Made by a program: the position numbers and the translations under genes. A model generated the notes under the pieces. That model saw nothing but the letters and a program-made list of their open reading frames with translations, was not told the DNA's origin and did not search any database. 64,000 nucleotides of DNA from Lysobacter sp. cf310 (GTDB lineage: Bacteria; Pseudomonadota; Gammaproteobacteria; Xanthomonadales; Xanthomonadaceae): the NCBI RefSeq assembly GCF_900114355.1, contig NZ_FOSS01000004.1, positions 274,238 through 338,237 on the forward strand, read 5' to 3'. How positions within the stretch are numbered: position 1 is the stretch's first letter; every line of letters starts with the position of its first letter. Of the stretch, positions 47,337 to 55,645 are shown one piece after another.

Positions 47337-48815
47337 CTAGGCCGCGCTGGACGTATCCGGCGCTCCCGTATCGTCGCCCGTGCGCAGGCCATGCCGCTGC
47401 ATCAAGCGATACAGCGTGACCCGCGACACCGCCAGTTCGCGCGCGGCATCGACCAGACGCCCGCGGTTGCGCTGCAGTGCGCGTTCGATCGCGTCCTTGG
47501 TGGCGGCATCGCGGATTTCGTCCAGGGTCGGCGGCGGCGCGGCGCCGGCGCTGTCGATATGCAGATCCGCGGCGGTGATCAGCCGCCCCTCGGCCATCAC
47601 CACGGCCTGGCGCACCCGGTTGATCAGCTCGCGCACGTTGCCCGGCCAAGGGTGGCTGTGCAGGGCGTGGCGCGCGCAGGGCGAGAAGCCCTTCAAGCTG
47701 CGCTGGCTTTCCTGCGAATAGCGCTGCAGCGCGTGCTCGGCCAGGCGGTCGATATCGACGCCGCGGTCGCGCAGCGGCGGCTGCTGCAGGCGCAGCACGC
47801 ACAGGCGGTGGAACAGATCGGCGCGGAAGCGGCCGTCGATGACCGCCGCCTCCAGATCGTGATGGGTGGCGGAGATGATGCGCACGTCGATCGGAATCTG
47901 CTCGTGGCCGCCCAGGCGTTCGATGCTGCCCTGCTGCAGGAAGCGCAGCAGCGAGGCCTGGCTTTCCAGCGGCAGGTCGCCGATCTCGTCCAGGAACAAA
48001 GTGCCGCCATTGGCCATCTCGATCCGGCCCAGCTTGCGCTGCTGCGCGCCGGTGAACGCGCCGCGCTCGTAGCCGAACAGCTCCGACTGCACCAGGCTGT
48101 GCGGGATCGCGCCGCAGTTGATCGCCACGAACGGATGCGCATGCCGGCGCGAATGCCGGTGCACCGCGTTGGCGGCCAGTTCCTTGCCGGTGCCGGTCTC
48201 GCCGGCGATGAACACCGGCGCCTCGGTCAGCGCGGCCTTGCGCAGGGTGCGGCAGAGCACGCGCATCGCCGCGCTCTCGCCGATCATGCCGTCGAAACCG
48301 GCCTCGCTGGTGGTCTCGCCGTGTTCGCAAGCCAGGGTGGCCATGCCGTGGGCGTGGCCGACGATGGTGTTCAGCAAGGCCTCGGGGCAGGGCAGGGTGA
48401 CGTAGTCGTAGCAGTAGTCGCGGATCAGCCGGCGCACCGGCTCCTGGTCCAGCTGGGCCGCCTCGACGCAGGCGACCCAGCCAACGTTGTTGGCCGACAG
48501 GGCGCTGCCGAGTTCGGCCAGGTCGTGATGGGTGAAGCCCTCGCGCAGGTCCAGCAGGGCCGCATGCGGCTGGCGAGGGTCGCGTTGCAGGATGCGCAGC
48601 ACGCTGCGTGAATCCGGGGCGCGGCGCAGGTTCCAGCCCAACTGCTGCAGCCGCGCCAGCGACAGTACCCGGCCGGCGCTGCCGCGGGTGACGTAGATCA
48701 GTTCGCGTGCCTGTGGAATTTGAGGCAATGGCTCGCGCGGGGCCGCTTCCGTGTCTGCCGAATCGTGCTTACCCGCGCCTCGAGCCTGGGGCCCGCGCGG
48801 CACACCGTTGGCCAT
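47337..48815 (-). CDS. Sigma-54-dependent Fis-family regulator (VpsR-like)
   Basis: 492 aa from the ATG at 48815, which has GGGGAG upstream. N-terminal receiver-like VpsR domain without a clear phosphoacceptor (ELIYVTRGSAGRVLSLARLQ, LLDLREGF). AAA+ domain: Walker A GETGTGKE, sigma-54-contact loop GAFTGA, Walker B GGTLFLDEIGDLP, arginine-finger region FRADLFHRL. C-terminal Fis helix-turn-helix near [17 protein letters not shown]. It activates RpoN promoters, and a candidate RpoN promoter lies about 450 bp beyond its 3' end. Confidence 0.93.
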   Translation of the reverse strand: MANGVPRGPQARGAGKHDSADTEAAPREPLPQIPQARELIYVTRGSAGRVLSLARLQQLGWNLRRAPDSRSVLRILQRDPRQPHAALLDLREGFTHHDLAELGSALSANNVGWVACVEAAQLDQEPVRRLIRDYCYDYVTLPCPEALLNTIVGHAHGMATLACEHGETTSEAGFDGMIGESAAMRVLCRTLRKAALTEAPVFIAGETGTGKELAANAVHRHSRRHAHPFVAINCGAIPHSLVQSELFGYERGAFTGAQQRKLGRIEMANGGTLFLDEIGDLPLESQASLLRFLQQGSIERLGGHEQIPIDVRIISATHHDLEAAVIDGRFRADLFHRLCVLRLQQPPLRDRGVDIDRLAEHALQRYSQESQRSLKGFSPCARHALHSHPWPGNVRELINRVRQAVVMAEGRLITAADLHIDSAGAAPPPTLDEIRDAATKDAIERALQRNRGRLVDAARELAVSRVTLYRLMQRHGLRTGDDTGAPDTSSAA

Positions 48816-48895
48816 CGTGCTCTCCCCGCCCATGACGCGTTGCGCGCCGCTGTCCGTGGGCAAGAGTAGTCAACGCCGAGGGTGACCCAGAGCGG

Positions 48896-48922
48896 TCACC
48901 GCGATGCCGGGCATCGCGGTGA
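48896..48922. promoter_or_regulatory. 27-bp perfect palindrome between the VpsR-like gene and fbp
   Basis: TCACCGCGATGC, CGG, GCATCGCGGTGA. It is 81 bp upstream of the VpsR-like start and 79 bp downstream of the fbp stop (same strand). It has no T-run, so it could be an operator or a fbp transcript-end stem. Confidence 0.5.
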
Positions 48923-49001
48923 AGCGGGTTACGCGGGGGCAAGCACGAATCGCGCCATCGGCGATTCATCCGCAGCGGATGCGCGCCGGAGCGCGTGCCG
49001 G

Positions 49002-50036
49002 TCAGGCCTGGGCGTCGTGCTCGGCGTGGTAGCGCACCGCGGTCTCGACCTCGTGCTTGCTGCCCAGGAACACCGGCACGCGCATGTGCAGGCCGGTGGG
49101 CTGCACTTCCAGCATGCGCTGGCGGCCGGTGCTGGCCGCGCCGCCGGCCTGCTCGACCAGGAAGCTCATCGGGTTGGCCTCGTACATCAGGCGCAGCTTG
49201 CCGCCCTGGGCGGCGCACTTGGCGTCCAGCGGATAGCTGAAGATGCCGCCGCGGGTCAGGATGCGGTGCACGTCGGCGACCATGGACGCGACCCAGCGCA
49301 TGTTGAAGTCCTTGCCGCGCGGGCCTTCCTTGCCGGCCAGCAGATCGCCCACATAGGCCTGCATCGGCGCCTGCCAGTAGCGCTGGTTGGACATGTTGAC
49401 CGCGAATTCCTTGGTCTCTTCCGGAATCTTCATGTCGCGCGTGGTCAGCACGAAGCTGCCGACCTCGCGGTCCAGGGTGAAGGCGTGAGTGCCGTTGCCG
49501 ATGGTCAGCACCAGCATCGTGCTGGGGCCGTAGGTGGTGTAGCCGGCGCAGACCTGCTCGGTGCCCGGCTGCAGGAAGTGCTGGTCCTGGGCCTGGGTGA
49601 CGCCGTCCGGGCAACGCAGCACCGAGAAGATCGTGCCCACCGAGATGTTGACGTCGATGTTGCTGGAGCCGTCCAGGGGATCGAACAGCAGCAGGTAGTT
49701 GCCGCGCGGATAGACGTCCGGGATCGGATGCGAGGTGTCCATCTCCTCCGAGGCCAGGCCGGCCAGGTGGCCGCCCCAGGCATTGGCTTCCAGCAGGATC
49801 TCGTTGCTGAGCACGTCCAGCTTCTTCTGCGCCTCGCCCTGGATGTTGCCGGTGCCGGCATCGCCGAGCACACCGCCCAGCGCACCCTTGCCGACCGCGA
49901 TCGAGATCGTCTTGCAGGCACGCGCCACCACCTCGATCAACAGACGCAGATCCGGACTGATCCGGCCGGCGCGCTGCTCCTCGATCAGGTAGCGGGTAAG
50001 GGAGACGGCGGTGCTGGCGCTGGGGGCCTGGGTCAT
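49002..50036 (-). CDS. fbp: Class 1 fructose-1,6-bisphosphatase
   Basis: 344 aa from the ATG at 50036. Gluconeogenic enzyme hydrolysing fructose 1,6-bisphosphate. The metal site [22 protein letters not shown], the active-site Lys region SYPLDAK...[21 protein letters not shown] and the [15 protein letters not shown] tail are typical of class 1. An extra 20-residue in-frame extension upstream is Ser/Pro-rich and unlikely to be translated. Confidence 0.96.
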   Translation of the reverse strand: MTQAPSASTAVSLTRYLIEEQRAGRISPDLRLLIEVVARACKTISIAVGKGALGGVLGDAGTGNIQGEAQKKLDVLSNEILLEANAWGGHLAGLASEEMDTSHPIPDVYPRGNYLLLFDPLDGSSNIDVNISVGTIFSVLRCPDGVTQAQDQHFLQPGTEQVCAGYTTYGPSTMLVLTIGNGTHAFTLDREVGSFVLTTRDMKIPEETKEFAVNMSNQRYWQAPMQAYVGDLLAGKEGPRGKDFNMRWVASMVADVHRILTRGGIFSYPLDAKCAAQGGKLRLMYEANPMSFLVEQAGGAASTGRQRMLEVQPTGLHMRVPVFLGSKHEVETAVRYHAEHDAQA

Positions 50037-50215
50037 GGCGGGGCTGGAAGGCGGTGAAGAGGCCGCCATTGTCGCCGATGGGGCCGGCGACGGCACCCGT
50101 GGGCGGCCTGACGCCGGGTGCGACCGTCCGGTGGCGGTCCCATCACCCGCGCCGCCTCGGGCTTGGCATGACGGGTGTGCCTACCTGCTAAGACTATGAG
50201 CAGGCCCGGCCGAGA

Positions 50216-50440
50216 ATGGACCGCAGAGCCATCGGCACCGCGGCAAGACCCGTTGTAGGCGTGGTGCAGCGGAAGCTTCTGCTCTTAGGCTTGTTGACGT
50301 GCTCGGCCGAGGACAAAGACGCTTCGCTGTCCGCGGTTCAGTTCGAAACGGGCTGCGAGGAATATGCGACGCGGCCTTCGCCCCACGTGTGCATTGCCTC
50401 GGTGATCATGGACGAGGGCGTGCAAAGCGCAGTCCGGTAG
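50216..50440 (+). CDS. Possible small lipoprotein (weak)
   Basis: 74 aa as drawn; a GTG near residue 16 would give VQRKLLLLGLLTCSAEDKDA, a plausible short lipoprotein signal with LLTC lipobox. The mature part has Cys in ETGCEEYATRP and HVCIASV. No family and no clear ribosome site. It is the only candidate in the 458 bp between fbp and the Mor-like gene; the rest of that spacer shows nothing. Confidence 0.3.
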   Translation: MDRRAIGTAARPVVGVVQRKLLLLGLLTCSAEDKDASLSAVQFETGCEEYATRPSPHVCIASVIMDEGVQSAVR

Positions 50441-50494
50441 GCAAGCGCGTGCAGATCGATGAGGAGATACGCCGATAGGCGAACCCATCGCGAG

Positions 50495-51007
50495 TCACCT
50501 GCACCGCAAATGCCGCTCGCTCACCCCGAACGACTGCGCCACCGAGCGCAGGTCGCCGCCGGCCGCCATCGCGGCGCGGATGGCGATGCGGCGCAGGGCG
50601 ATGAACACGCCCCAGGCCGAAGGCACTTCGACGGTGCCGGCTTCGCTGGTGTGCGCGAGCAGGCGCGCGTGGGTGGTGGCGCTGAGCTCGACGCCGAGAC
50701 GGTCGGCGAAGCCGCTGCGGTCGCGCGGCACGTAGACGCGGCGCCCGCCCAGGGCGCGCACGAAGCGCAGCATGGCGTCGAAGCCGTCGTGCCCGGCGAT
50801 CTCGGCCGCCACCCAGGGCAGCGAGGCCAGCACGGCGACGCGGTGTTCGTCGCAGAAATCGCATAAGGCGTCGAAGGCCGGGGTGCCGGGGCAGGGCAGA
50901 CCCAGGAACAACGCTGCGGGGGCGCGTACCGGGGTGGCCGCGACGGGAGCGACGGCGGGCGACCGCGACGCGGGCGGGTTGGGATGCGACGACGCGAGTA
51001 TGTCCAT
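50495..51007 (-). CDS. Mor/C-like transcriptional regulator
   Basis: 170 aa from the ATG at 51007. After a Pro/Ala-rich N-terminus, a domain reads LPWVAAEIAGHDGFDAMLRF, then ALGGRRVYVPR, then VEVPSAWGVFIALRRIAI, and ends in a helix-turn-helix (GGDLRSVAQSFGVSERHLR). This is the order of elements in the phage Mu Mor/C activator family (GG-x-x-x-Y-x-P followed by a C-terminal HTH). No phage genes are nearby. It is transcribed away from the two genes at 51159 and 51629 and could control them through the 151 bp divergent spacer. Confidence 0.65.
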   Translation of the reverse strand: MDILASSHPNPPASRSPAVAPVAATPVRAPAALFLGLPCPGTPAFDALCDFCDEHRVAVLASLPWVAAEIAGHDGFDAMLRFVRALGGRRVYVPRDRSGFADRLGVELSATTHARLLAHTSEAGTVEVPSAWGVFIALRRIAIRAAMAAGGDLRSVAQSFGVSERHLRCR

Positions 51008-51158
51008 ACCGATCACAACGCGGCGCCGTCGCGGCCGTGAAGCGCAACGCATGCGGCCGAAAGCCTGTGAAGCGCCCAGGCTGCGCGCGGCTTCCGCATG
51101 TCGCCGCGCCGGCGAGGGGCCTACAAGGTGCACTCCCTTCCTAGTACTGGAGTCCGTC

Positions 51159-51599
51159 ATGCCCTACACGATCAACGCCGGCGCCGCGCCCTTGGCCATC
51201 GCCGAATGCGAATGGGCGGCCGCCGCCAACGTCGCGCCCACCGCCGGCGGCGACACCCAGCCGACCATCCAGTTCACCGCCTTCACCTCCTGCATCGGCA
51301 TCGCCGCGCGCAACGCCGCCGGCACCCAGGTGATCGGCATCCATCTGGCGATCTACGACGCCGCCAACAACCAGTTCTCGGCCGCCGACGTGCCCACCGT
51401 GGTCGGCATCCTGCAGGGCCAGAACTACAACCCGAACGAACTGTTCATCATCGGCGAGACCGCGGTGTGGCAGGCCTCGGTGCTGGCCGCCTACAACGCC
51501 CTGATCGCCGCGCTGCCCAACGCGCAGATCTATTCCCTGGCCGACGGCACCTACGGCGCCGGCATCAGCGCCGGTGGCGCGCTGGAACCGACCTACTGA
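51159..51599 (+). CDS. Uncharacterised protein with CheD-like Cys/His spacing
   Basis: 146 aa, no signal peptide. Residues 43-63 read TSCIGIAARNAAGTQVIGIH with Cys45 and His62, a 17-residue spacing equal to that of the catalytic Cys and His in CheD-type deamidases (GSC...GG-x-x-H), and a hydrophobic strand follows each. The remainder (ELFIIGETAVWQASVLAAYNAL) could be the later strand and helix. I infer a possible CheD/CNF-fold deamidase or hydrolase; overall identity to CheD is low. 29 bp upstream of the secreted toxin-like gene. Confidence 0.55.
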   Translation: MPYTINAGAAPLAIAECEWAAAANVAPTAGGDTQPTIQFTAFTSCIGIAARNAAGTQVIGIHLAIYDAANNQFSAADVPTVVGILQGQNYNPNELFIIGETAVWQASVLAAYNALIAALPNAQIYSLADGTYGAGISAGGALEPTY

Positions 51600-51628
51600 C
51601 CGCCACGCGACGACACCGGAGTATCGAC

Positions 51629-52099
51629 ATGCGCATGCGCAACAAAGCCGCGGCCCTGGCCGCGCTGCTGTCCGCCACCGTTCTGCCCGCTCACGCCGTG
51701 GAGCCCTGCGCCAATCTGGTCACCGTGCAGATGAGCGCGATTCCGGAGATGAACGCCGATGGCGGCGGTCATCTGGCCGCGCACGTCCCCGGCGTGCGGC
51801 CGCCGCCGGGTTTCAGCCAATACGGCCGCACCCTGTTCTGGGACGCGCAGGCCTGGCGCGAGGCCTTCGATCGCCTGGCGCGCCAGCCCAATCCGCTGTA
51901 CTGCCCCGAGCCCGCGGCCAACGGCAGCGAAGCCGCGCGTACCCTGCAGTGGCAGTACTTCGCGCGCCAGTGCACCGCCGCCGACGGCAACGGCATGTGC
52001 ACGGCCGGCCACGACATCCAGGTCAACGCGGTGCAGATCGTGATGCGGCGGATCAACAACCGCTGGGTGGTGTACACGGCCTACCCGACGCCGAACTGA
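51629..52099 (+). CDS. Secreted RNase A-like (CdiA-CT type) toxin-domain protein
   Basis: 156 aa from the ATG at 51629 with a GGAG site upstream. Signal peptide ends near AHA (residue 23). The mature part opens DGGGHLAAHV (His48 and His52) and later has GRTLFWDAQAWREAFDRL. It ends in NAVQIVMRRINNRWVVYTAY then PTPN. A GGH-x-x-x-HV start, a middle F/W-x-A-x-x-A helix and a terminal strand ending in T-A-Y-P are the landmarks of the bacterial CdiA-CT RNase A domain. Four Cys (27, 92, 115, 124) suggest two disulfides. Activity is inferred, not shown. Confidence 0.6.
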   Translation: MRMRNKAAALAALLSATVLPAHAVEPCANLVTVQMSAIPEMNADGGGHLAAHVPGVRPPPGFSQYGRTLFWDAQAWREAFDRLARQPNPLYCPEPAANGSEAARTLQWQYFARQCTAADGNGMCTAGHDIQVNAVQIVMRRINNRWVVYTAYPTPN

Positions 52100-52575
52100 G
52101 CGTCAGTGGGGGACGGCGCGGCGGTGCGTGGGGCGCCGCCGCGCCGGGCTTGTGGCGTGGCCGAGTGGCGTCGTCATCGCTGCGCCGCTTCCTTCGGGGC
52201 GTGTGTTCGGCGCTGGGTTTCGAGGTGGCGCAGACGCCGACGGTGGGAGCGAGGTTCCGCGGAGGCTTCCTTCAGTCGAAGGCCGCGATGGTTGCTGCGA
52301 AATGCATCGCGGCGGCGTCGATCGACGATCGCGGCTCACGCCGCTCCCACGCAGAGCGGGCACGGCATGTTCGGTCGGAGCGATGTGCCACCGGGATCTC
52401 CTTCGGTTGTAAGCCGCGACGGTGTTGCGAACCGGATCGCGGCGGCGTCGGGAGACGATCGCGGCTTAGGCCGCTCCCACGCAGAGCGGGCGCCCTAGGA
52501 ATACGATGACGCAAGGCAGGGGCCGCATCAGCTCCGGCGCGCTACCATGCCGCCTTCGCATCGTTTCGTGTCGCC
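52100..52575. repeat. Repeat-filled spacer with two GATCGCGGC...CCGCTCCCAC units
   Basis: Copies of GATCGCGGCTCACGCCGCTC then CCAC lie at 52327-52350 and, with small changes, at 52457-52480 (period 130). They share flanks (GCGGCGGCGTCG before, GCAGAGCGGG after), so the duplicated unit is about 60 bp. They belong to the GTAGGAGCGGC class in inverse orientation. No gene is recognised in this 476 bp. Confidence 0.7.
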
Positions 52576-53661
52576 GTGTCCGTCCCCAGCCGCAAAGTCC
52601 TGCACGTCGACATGGACGCGTTCTACGCGTCGGTCGAACAGCGCGACGATCCTTCGCTGCGCGGTGTGCCGGTGGTGGTGGCCTGGCGCGGCGCGCGCTC
52701 GGTGGTGTGCGCGGCCAGCTACGAGGCGCGCAAGTTCGGCGTGCGCTCGGCGATGCCGGCGGTGCGCGCCGAGCGCCTGTGCCCGCACGCGATCTTCGTG
52801 CCGCCGGACTTCGTGCGCTACAAGGCGGTCTCGCGCCAGGTGCGCGAGATCTTCGCCCGCCACACCGACCTGATCGAACCGCTGTCGCTGGACGAGGCCT
52901 ACCTCGATGTCACCGAAACCAAGACCGGCCTGCCTTCGGCCACCGCCACCGCCGAGGCGATCCGCGCCGCGATCCGCGAAGAGACCCAGCTGACCGCGTC
53001 GGCAGGCGTGGCGCCGAACAAGTTCCTGGCCAAGATCGCGTCCGACTGGCGCAAGCCCGACGGCCTGTTCGTGATCCGACCGCACCAGGTCGAGGCCTTT
53101 CTGGAGCCGCTGCCGGTCGGCCGGCTGCCCGGCGTGGGCAAGGTGATGGAGGCCAAACTGGCCGAGCTGGGCGTAAGCGTGGTCGCCGACCTGCGCGCGC
53201 TGGGCGCGCTGGCGCTGGAGCAGCGCTTCGGGCGTTGGGGGCGGCGTTTGCACGAGCTGTCGCTGGGCATCGACGAACGCGCGGTGGAGCCGGAGCGGCC
53301 GACCCTGCAGATCTCCGCCGAGGACACCTTCGCCGAGGACCTGCGCCTGGACGAACTGGAACCGCATATCCGTCGCCTGGCCAGCAAGACCTGGGCCGGC
53401 TACCAGCGCGAACCCGGACGGCTCGCGCGCACGGTGGTGCTGAAGCTCAAGACCGCCGATTTCCGCACCCTCACCCGCAGCCTGACCCAGCCGGCGCCGC
53501 CGGCCAGCGAGCAGGAGTTGGCCGACATCGCCTGCGCGCTGCGCGCACGCGTGGAGCATCCGGCCGACACCTTGTATCGCCTGGTCGGCGTGGGCTTGTC
53601 GGGTTTCGTCGACGAGGACGGTTACGTCGCCCAGTCGGATTTGTTCGCGATCGGCGAGTAA
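52576..53661 (+). CDS. dinB: DNA polymerase IV (DinB)
   Basis: 361 aa starting at GTG 52576. Y-family translesion polymerase. Catalytic acidic residues are in HVDMDAFYASVEQ and LSLDEAYLDVT; the palm/finger segment is VVCAASYEARKFGVRSAMP; the helix-hairpin-helix is LPGVGKVMEAKLAELGV; a little-finger domain completes the usual length. It ends SDLFAIGE without an obvious clamp-binding motif beyond QSDLF, which fits the QxxLF clamp-binding pattern. Confidence 0.96.
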   Translation: MSVPSRKVLHVDMDAFYASVEQRDDPSLRGVPVVVAWRGARSVVCAASYEARKFGVRSAMPAVRAERLCPHAIFVPPDFVRYKAVSRQVREIFARHTDLIEPLSLDEAYLDVTETKTGLPSATATAEAIRAAIREETQLTASAGVAPNKFLAKIASDWRKPDGLFVIRPHQVEAFLEPLPVGRLPGVGKVMEAKLAELGVSVVADLRALGALALEQRFGRWGRRLHELSLGIDERAVEPERPTLQISAEDTFAEDLRLDELEPHIRRLASKTWAGYQREPGRLARTVVLKLKTADFRTLTRSLTQPAPPASEQELADIACALRARVEHPADTLYRLVGVGLSGFVDEDGYVAQSDLFAIGE

Positions 53662-53729
53662 GCCGGCGCGCGCTCGAGGAGGCGATGGCCGGCCGCGAAG
53701 TTGCGCTGCGATTCCGAGCCTGCGTGCAC

Positions 53730-53939
53730 GATGCGGTGCGCCTGCGGCTTACCGCATCCTACGGCCATCGACCTAGCCGTAGGATGCGGTGACAACCGCA
53801 TCATCGCGATATCGGTTCACGGCGCAATCGGTTCATAGCGCGCGATGCGGTGCGCCTGCGGCTTACCGCATCCTACGGCCACCGACCTAGCCGTAGGATG
53901 CGGTGACAACCGCATCATCGCGACATCGGTTCACGGCGC
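53730..53939. repeat. Two copies of a 96-bp GATGCGGTG palindromic element
   Basis: Copies start at 53730 and 53844 (offset 114) and are nearly identical. Each contains GATGCGGTGCGCCTGCGGCT then TACCGCATCCTAC, followed by the inverse GTAGGATGCGGTGACAACCG then CATC. Each therefore forms two adjacent hairpins. They fill the 294 bp between dinB and the next gene. Confidence 0.8.
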
Positions 53940-53955
53940 GCGGCTCCGCCTTGGA

Positions 53956-55092
53956 TCAACGCCCCGTACGCCACCACGCCGAGGTCGCCGGCGGCGCGTG
54001 CAGGTTCACCGGCGTGCCCATCACCGGGGTCAAGGTCTCGACGCCGGCGTCGCGCGCCAGCGCGGTGATGCGCTCCATCGGATCGGTCCAGGCGTGCATG
54101 GCCAGATCGAAGGTGCCGTTGTGGATGGGCAGCAGGCGCCGGCCGCGCAGGTCCAGATGCGCCTGCAAGGTCTGCTCGGGCAGCATGTGCACGCCCGCCC
54201 ACTGCGCGTTGTAGGCGCCGCATTCCAGCAGGGTCAGGTCGAAGGGGCCGTACTTCTCGCCGATCGCCTTGAAGCCGTCGAAGTAGCCGGTGTCGCCGCT
54301 GAAGTACAGGTTCAGGCGCGAGCTGCGGATCACCCACGAGGTCCACAGGGTGGGGTTGTCTGCGAACATCGCGCGCCCGGAGAAATGCTGCGAGGGCGTG
54401 GCGACGAAGCGCACGCCGTCGATGTTGGTCGACTGCCACCAGTCCAGCTGTTGCACCTTGGCCGCGTCCACGCCCCATTCGATCAGCAGATCGCCCACGC
54501 CCAGCGGCGCCAGGAAGTGTTCGGTCTTGGCCGCCAGCTCCAGCACCGCCGCCTTGTCGAGGTGGTCGTAGTGATCGTGCGACAGGATCACGCCCTTGAT
54601 CGGCGGCAATTGCGCGATCGTCATCGGCGGCGCGTGGAAGCGCTTCGGGCCGGCCCACTGCACCGGCGAGGCGCGCTCGGAGAACACCGGATCGGTGAGC
54701 CAGAACGCGCCGTCCAGCTTCAGCAGCACGGTGGAGTGGCCGAAGCGCACCAGGCTGCCGTCCGGCGCGGCCAGCAGCTGCTCGCGCGTGAGCGCGGCCA
54801 CCGGCGGCGCGGTCTTGGGCACGGTGTCGGCGGGCTTGTCGAAGGCGAAGCGCCAGAGCATGGCCGGCATTTCGCGCCAGCCCACGGTCTTGGGGGCGAT
54901 CGGGTTGCGGAAGCCGCCGTCGCGGAACTGCGGCGAGTCCGGGTAGGCGGTGGTGCGGCAAGCGCTGAGGGAGAGCGTGGTCATGACAGTGGCGACTACC
55001 AAAAGGAAGAGGAGCGCGCGACGCGCGCGGCGCCGGCGCGGGGGGCGCGCCGGGGCGTAGGGAGCGGGCATAGAGGCGCGAGGCTCGGACAT
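53956..55092 (-). CDS. Metallo-beta-lactamase-fold hydrolase, lipoprotein (NAPE-PLD/RomA-like)
   Basis: 378 aa. N-terminal basic stretch and hydrophobic helix end in LSLSAC, a likely lipidation site. Zinc motif SHDHYDHLDKAAV, then TPSQHFSGRAMF, YFSGDTGYFDGF and LPIHNGTFDLAMHAW give the ligand set of the NAPE-PLD/UlaG-like group. The family hydrolyses phosphodiester or lactone substrates; the specific reaction is unknown. It lies 4 bp downstream of the GNAT gene in a three-gene operon. Confidence 0.9.
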   Translation of the reverse strand: MSEPRASMPAPYAPARPPRRRRARRALLFLLVVATVMTTLSLSACRTTAYPDSPQFRDGGFRNPIAPKTVGWREMPAMLWRFAFDKPADTVPKTAPPVAALTREQLLAAPDGSLVRFGHSTVLLKLDGAFWLTDPVFSERASPVQWAGPKRFHAPPMTIAQLPPIKGVILSHDHYDHLDKAAVLELAAKTEHFLAPLGVGDLLIEWGVDAAKVQQLDWWQSTNIDGVRFVATPSQHFSGRAMFADNPTLWTSWVIRSSRLNLYFSGDTGYFDGFKAIGEKYGPFDLTLLECGAYNAQWAGVHMLPEQTLQAHLDLRGRRLLPIHNGTFDLAMHAWTDPMERITALARDAGVETLTPVMGTPVNLHAPPATSAWWRTGR

Positions 55093-55096
55093 GGGC

Positions 55097-55645
55097 TTAG
55101 CCGGCGTCGCTGGCGGGGTTCACCGGCAGTACGTAACGCAGCGCTTCCATGCGGGTGGCGCGGCGCGGCAGGTCCAGCGCGCGCGCGGCCTCGCTCCAGG
55201 CCGGCGCCTGCCATTGCAGGTTGAGGCAGCCGAAGCGCGCGGCCGCATCCAGCGCCTGCTCGAACAGCAGGGCTTCGATCTCGCGTTCGCGCCAGGCCGC
55301 ACGCACGTACAGGCCTTCCAGGCACAGGTGATAGGCGCGTTCCAGCAACGAGAAGCCGACCGTGGCGCTGGCGTAGGCGACCGCTTCGCCGTCGACGTAG
55401 GCGATCCAGGCCCAGGCCCGCAGCGGCGGTTCGAACAGCGCCTCGCGCAGCTCCAGCAGGCTGTCGCGGGCGTGGCCGTAGGGCAGGCGTTCGAACACCG
55501 TCAGCTCGGCGTGCTCGGTGCACAGGCGCAACAGCGCAGGCAGGTCGTCGGGGCGCACGGCGCGTGCGTGCGGGCCCGCCGGCGCGACCGCGGTCGGCCG
55601 TTGCGCGATACGCACCACACTCATCAGGGGCGAGACCAGGCTCAT
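55097..55645 (-). CDS. GNAT-like acetyltransferase
   Basis: 182 aa. After a variable N-terminus the domain runs ARAVRPDDLPALLRLCTEHAEL ... AWIAYVDGEAVAYASATVGFSLL, then LYVRAAWREREIEALLFEQAL in place of the classical acetyl-CoA loop, then GCLNLQWQAPAW. The usual Q/R-x-x-G-x-G/A signature is degenerate (AAWREREI), so cofactor binding may differ. Start overlaps the lipoprotein stop (ATGA). Confidence 0.75.
   Translation of the reverse strand: MSLVSPLMSVVRIAQRPTAVAPAGPHARAVRPDDLPALLRLCTEHAELTVFERLPYGHARDSLLELREALFEPPLRAWAWIAYVDGEAVAYASATVGFSLLERAYHLCLEGLYVRAAWREREIEALLFEQALDAAARFGCLNLQWQAPAWSEAARALDLPRRATRMEALRYVLPVNPASDAG

Noticed and set aside
50160-50183. Possible second sigma-54 promoter (TTGGCATGACGGGTGTGCC)
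   Set aside because: GG and GC are 12 bp apart instead of 10, so it does not fit the strict -24/-12 spacing.
50772-51599. Longer version of the CheD-spaced protein starting at 50772
   Set aside because: The extra 129 residues are antisense to the Mor-like gene. The ATG at 51159, just after a GGAG-like site, is the natural start.
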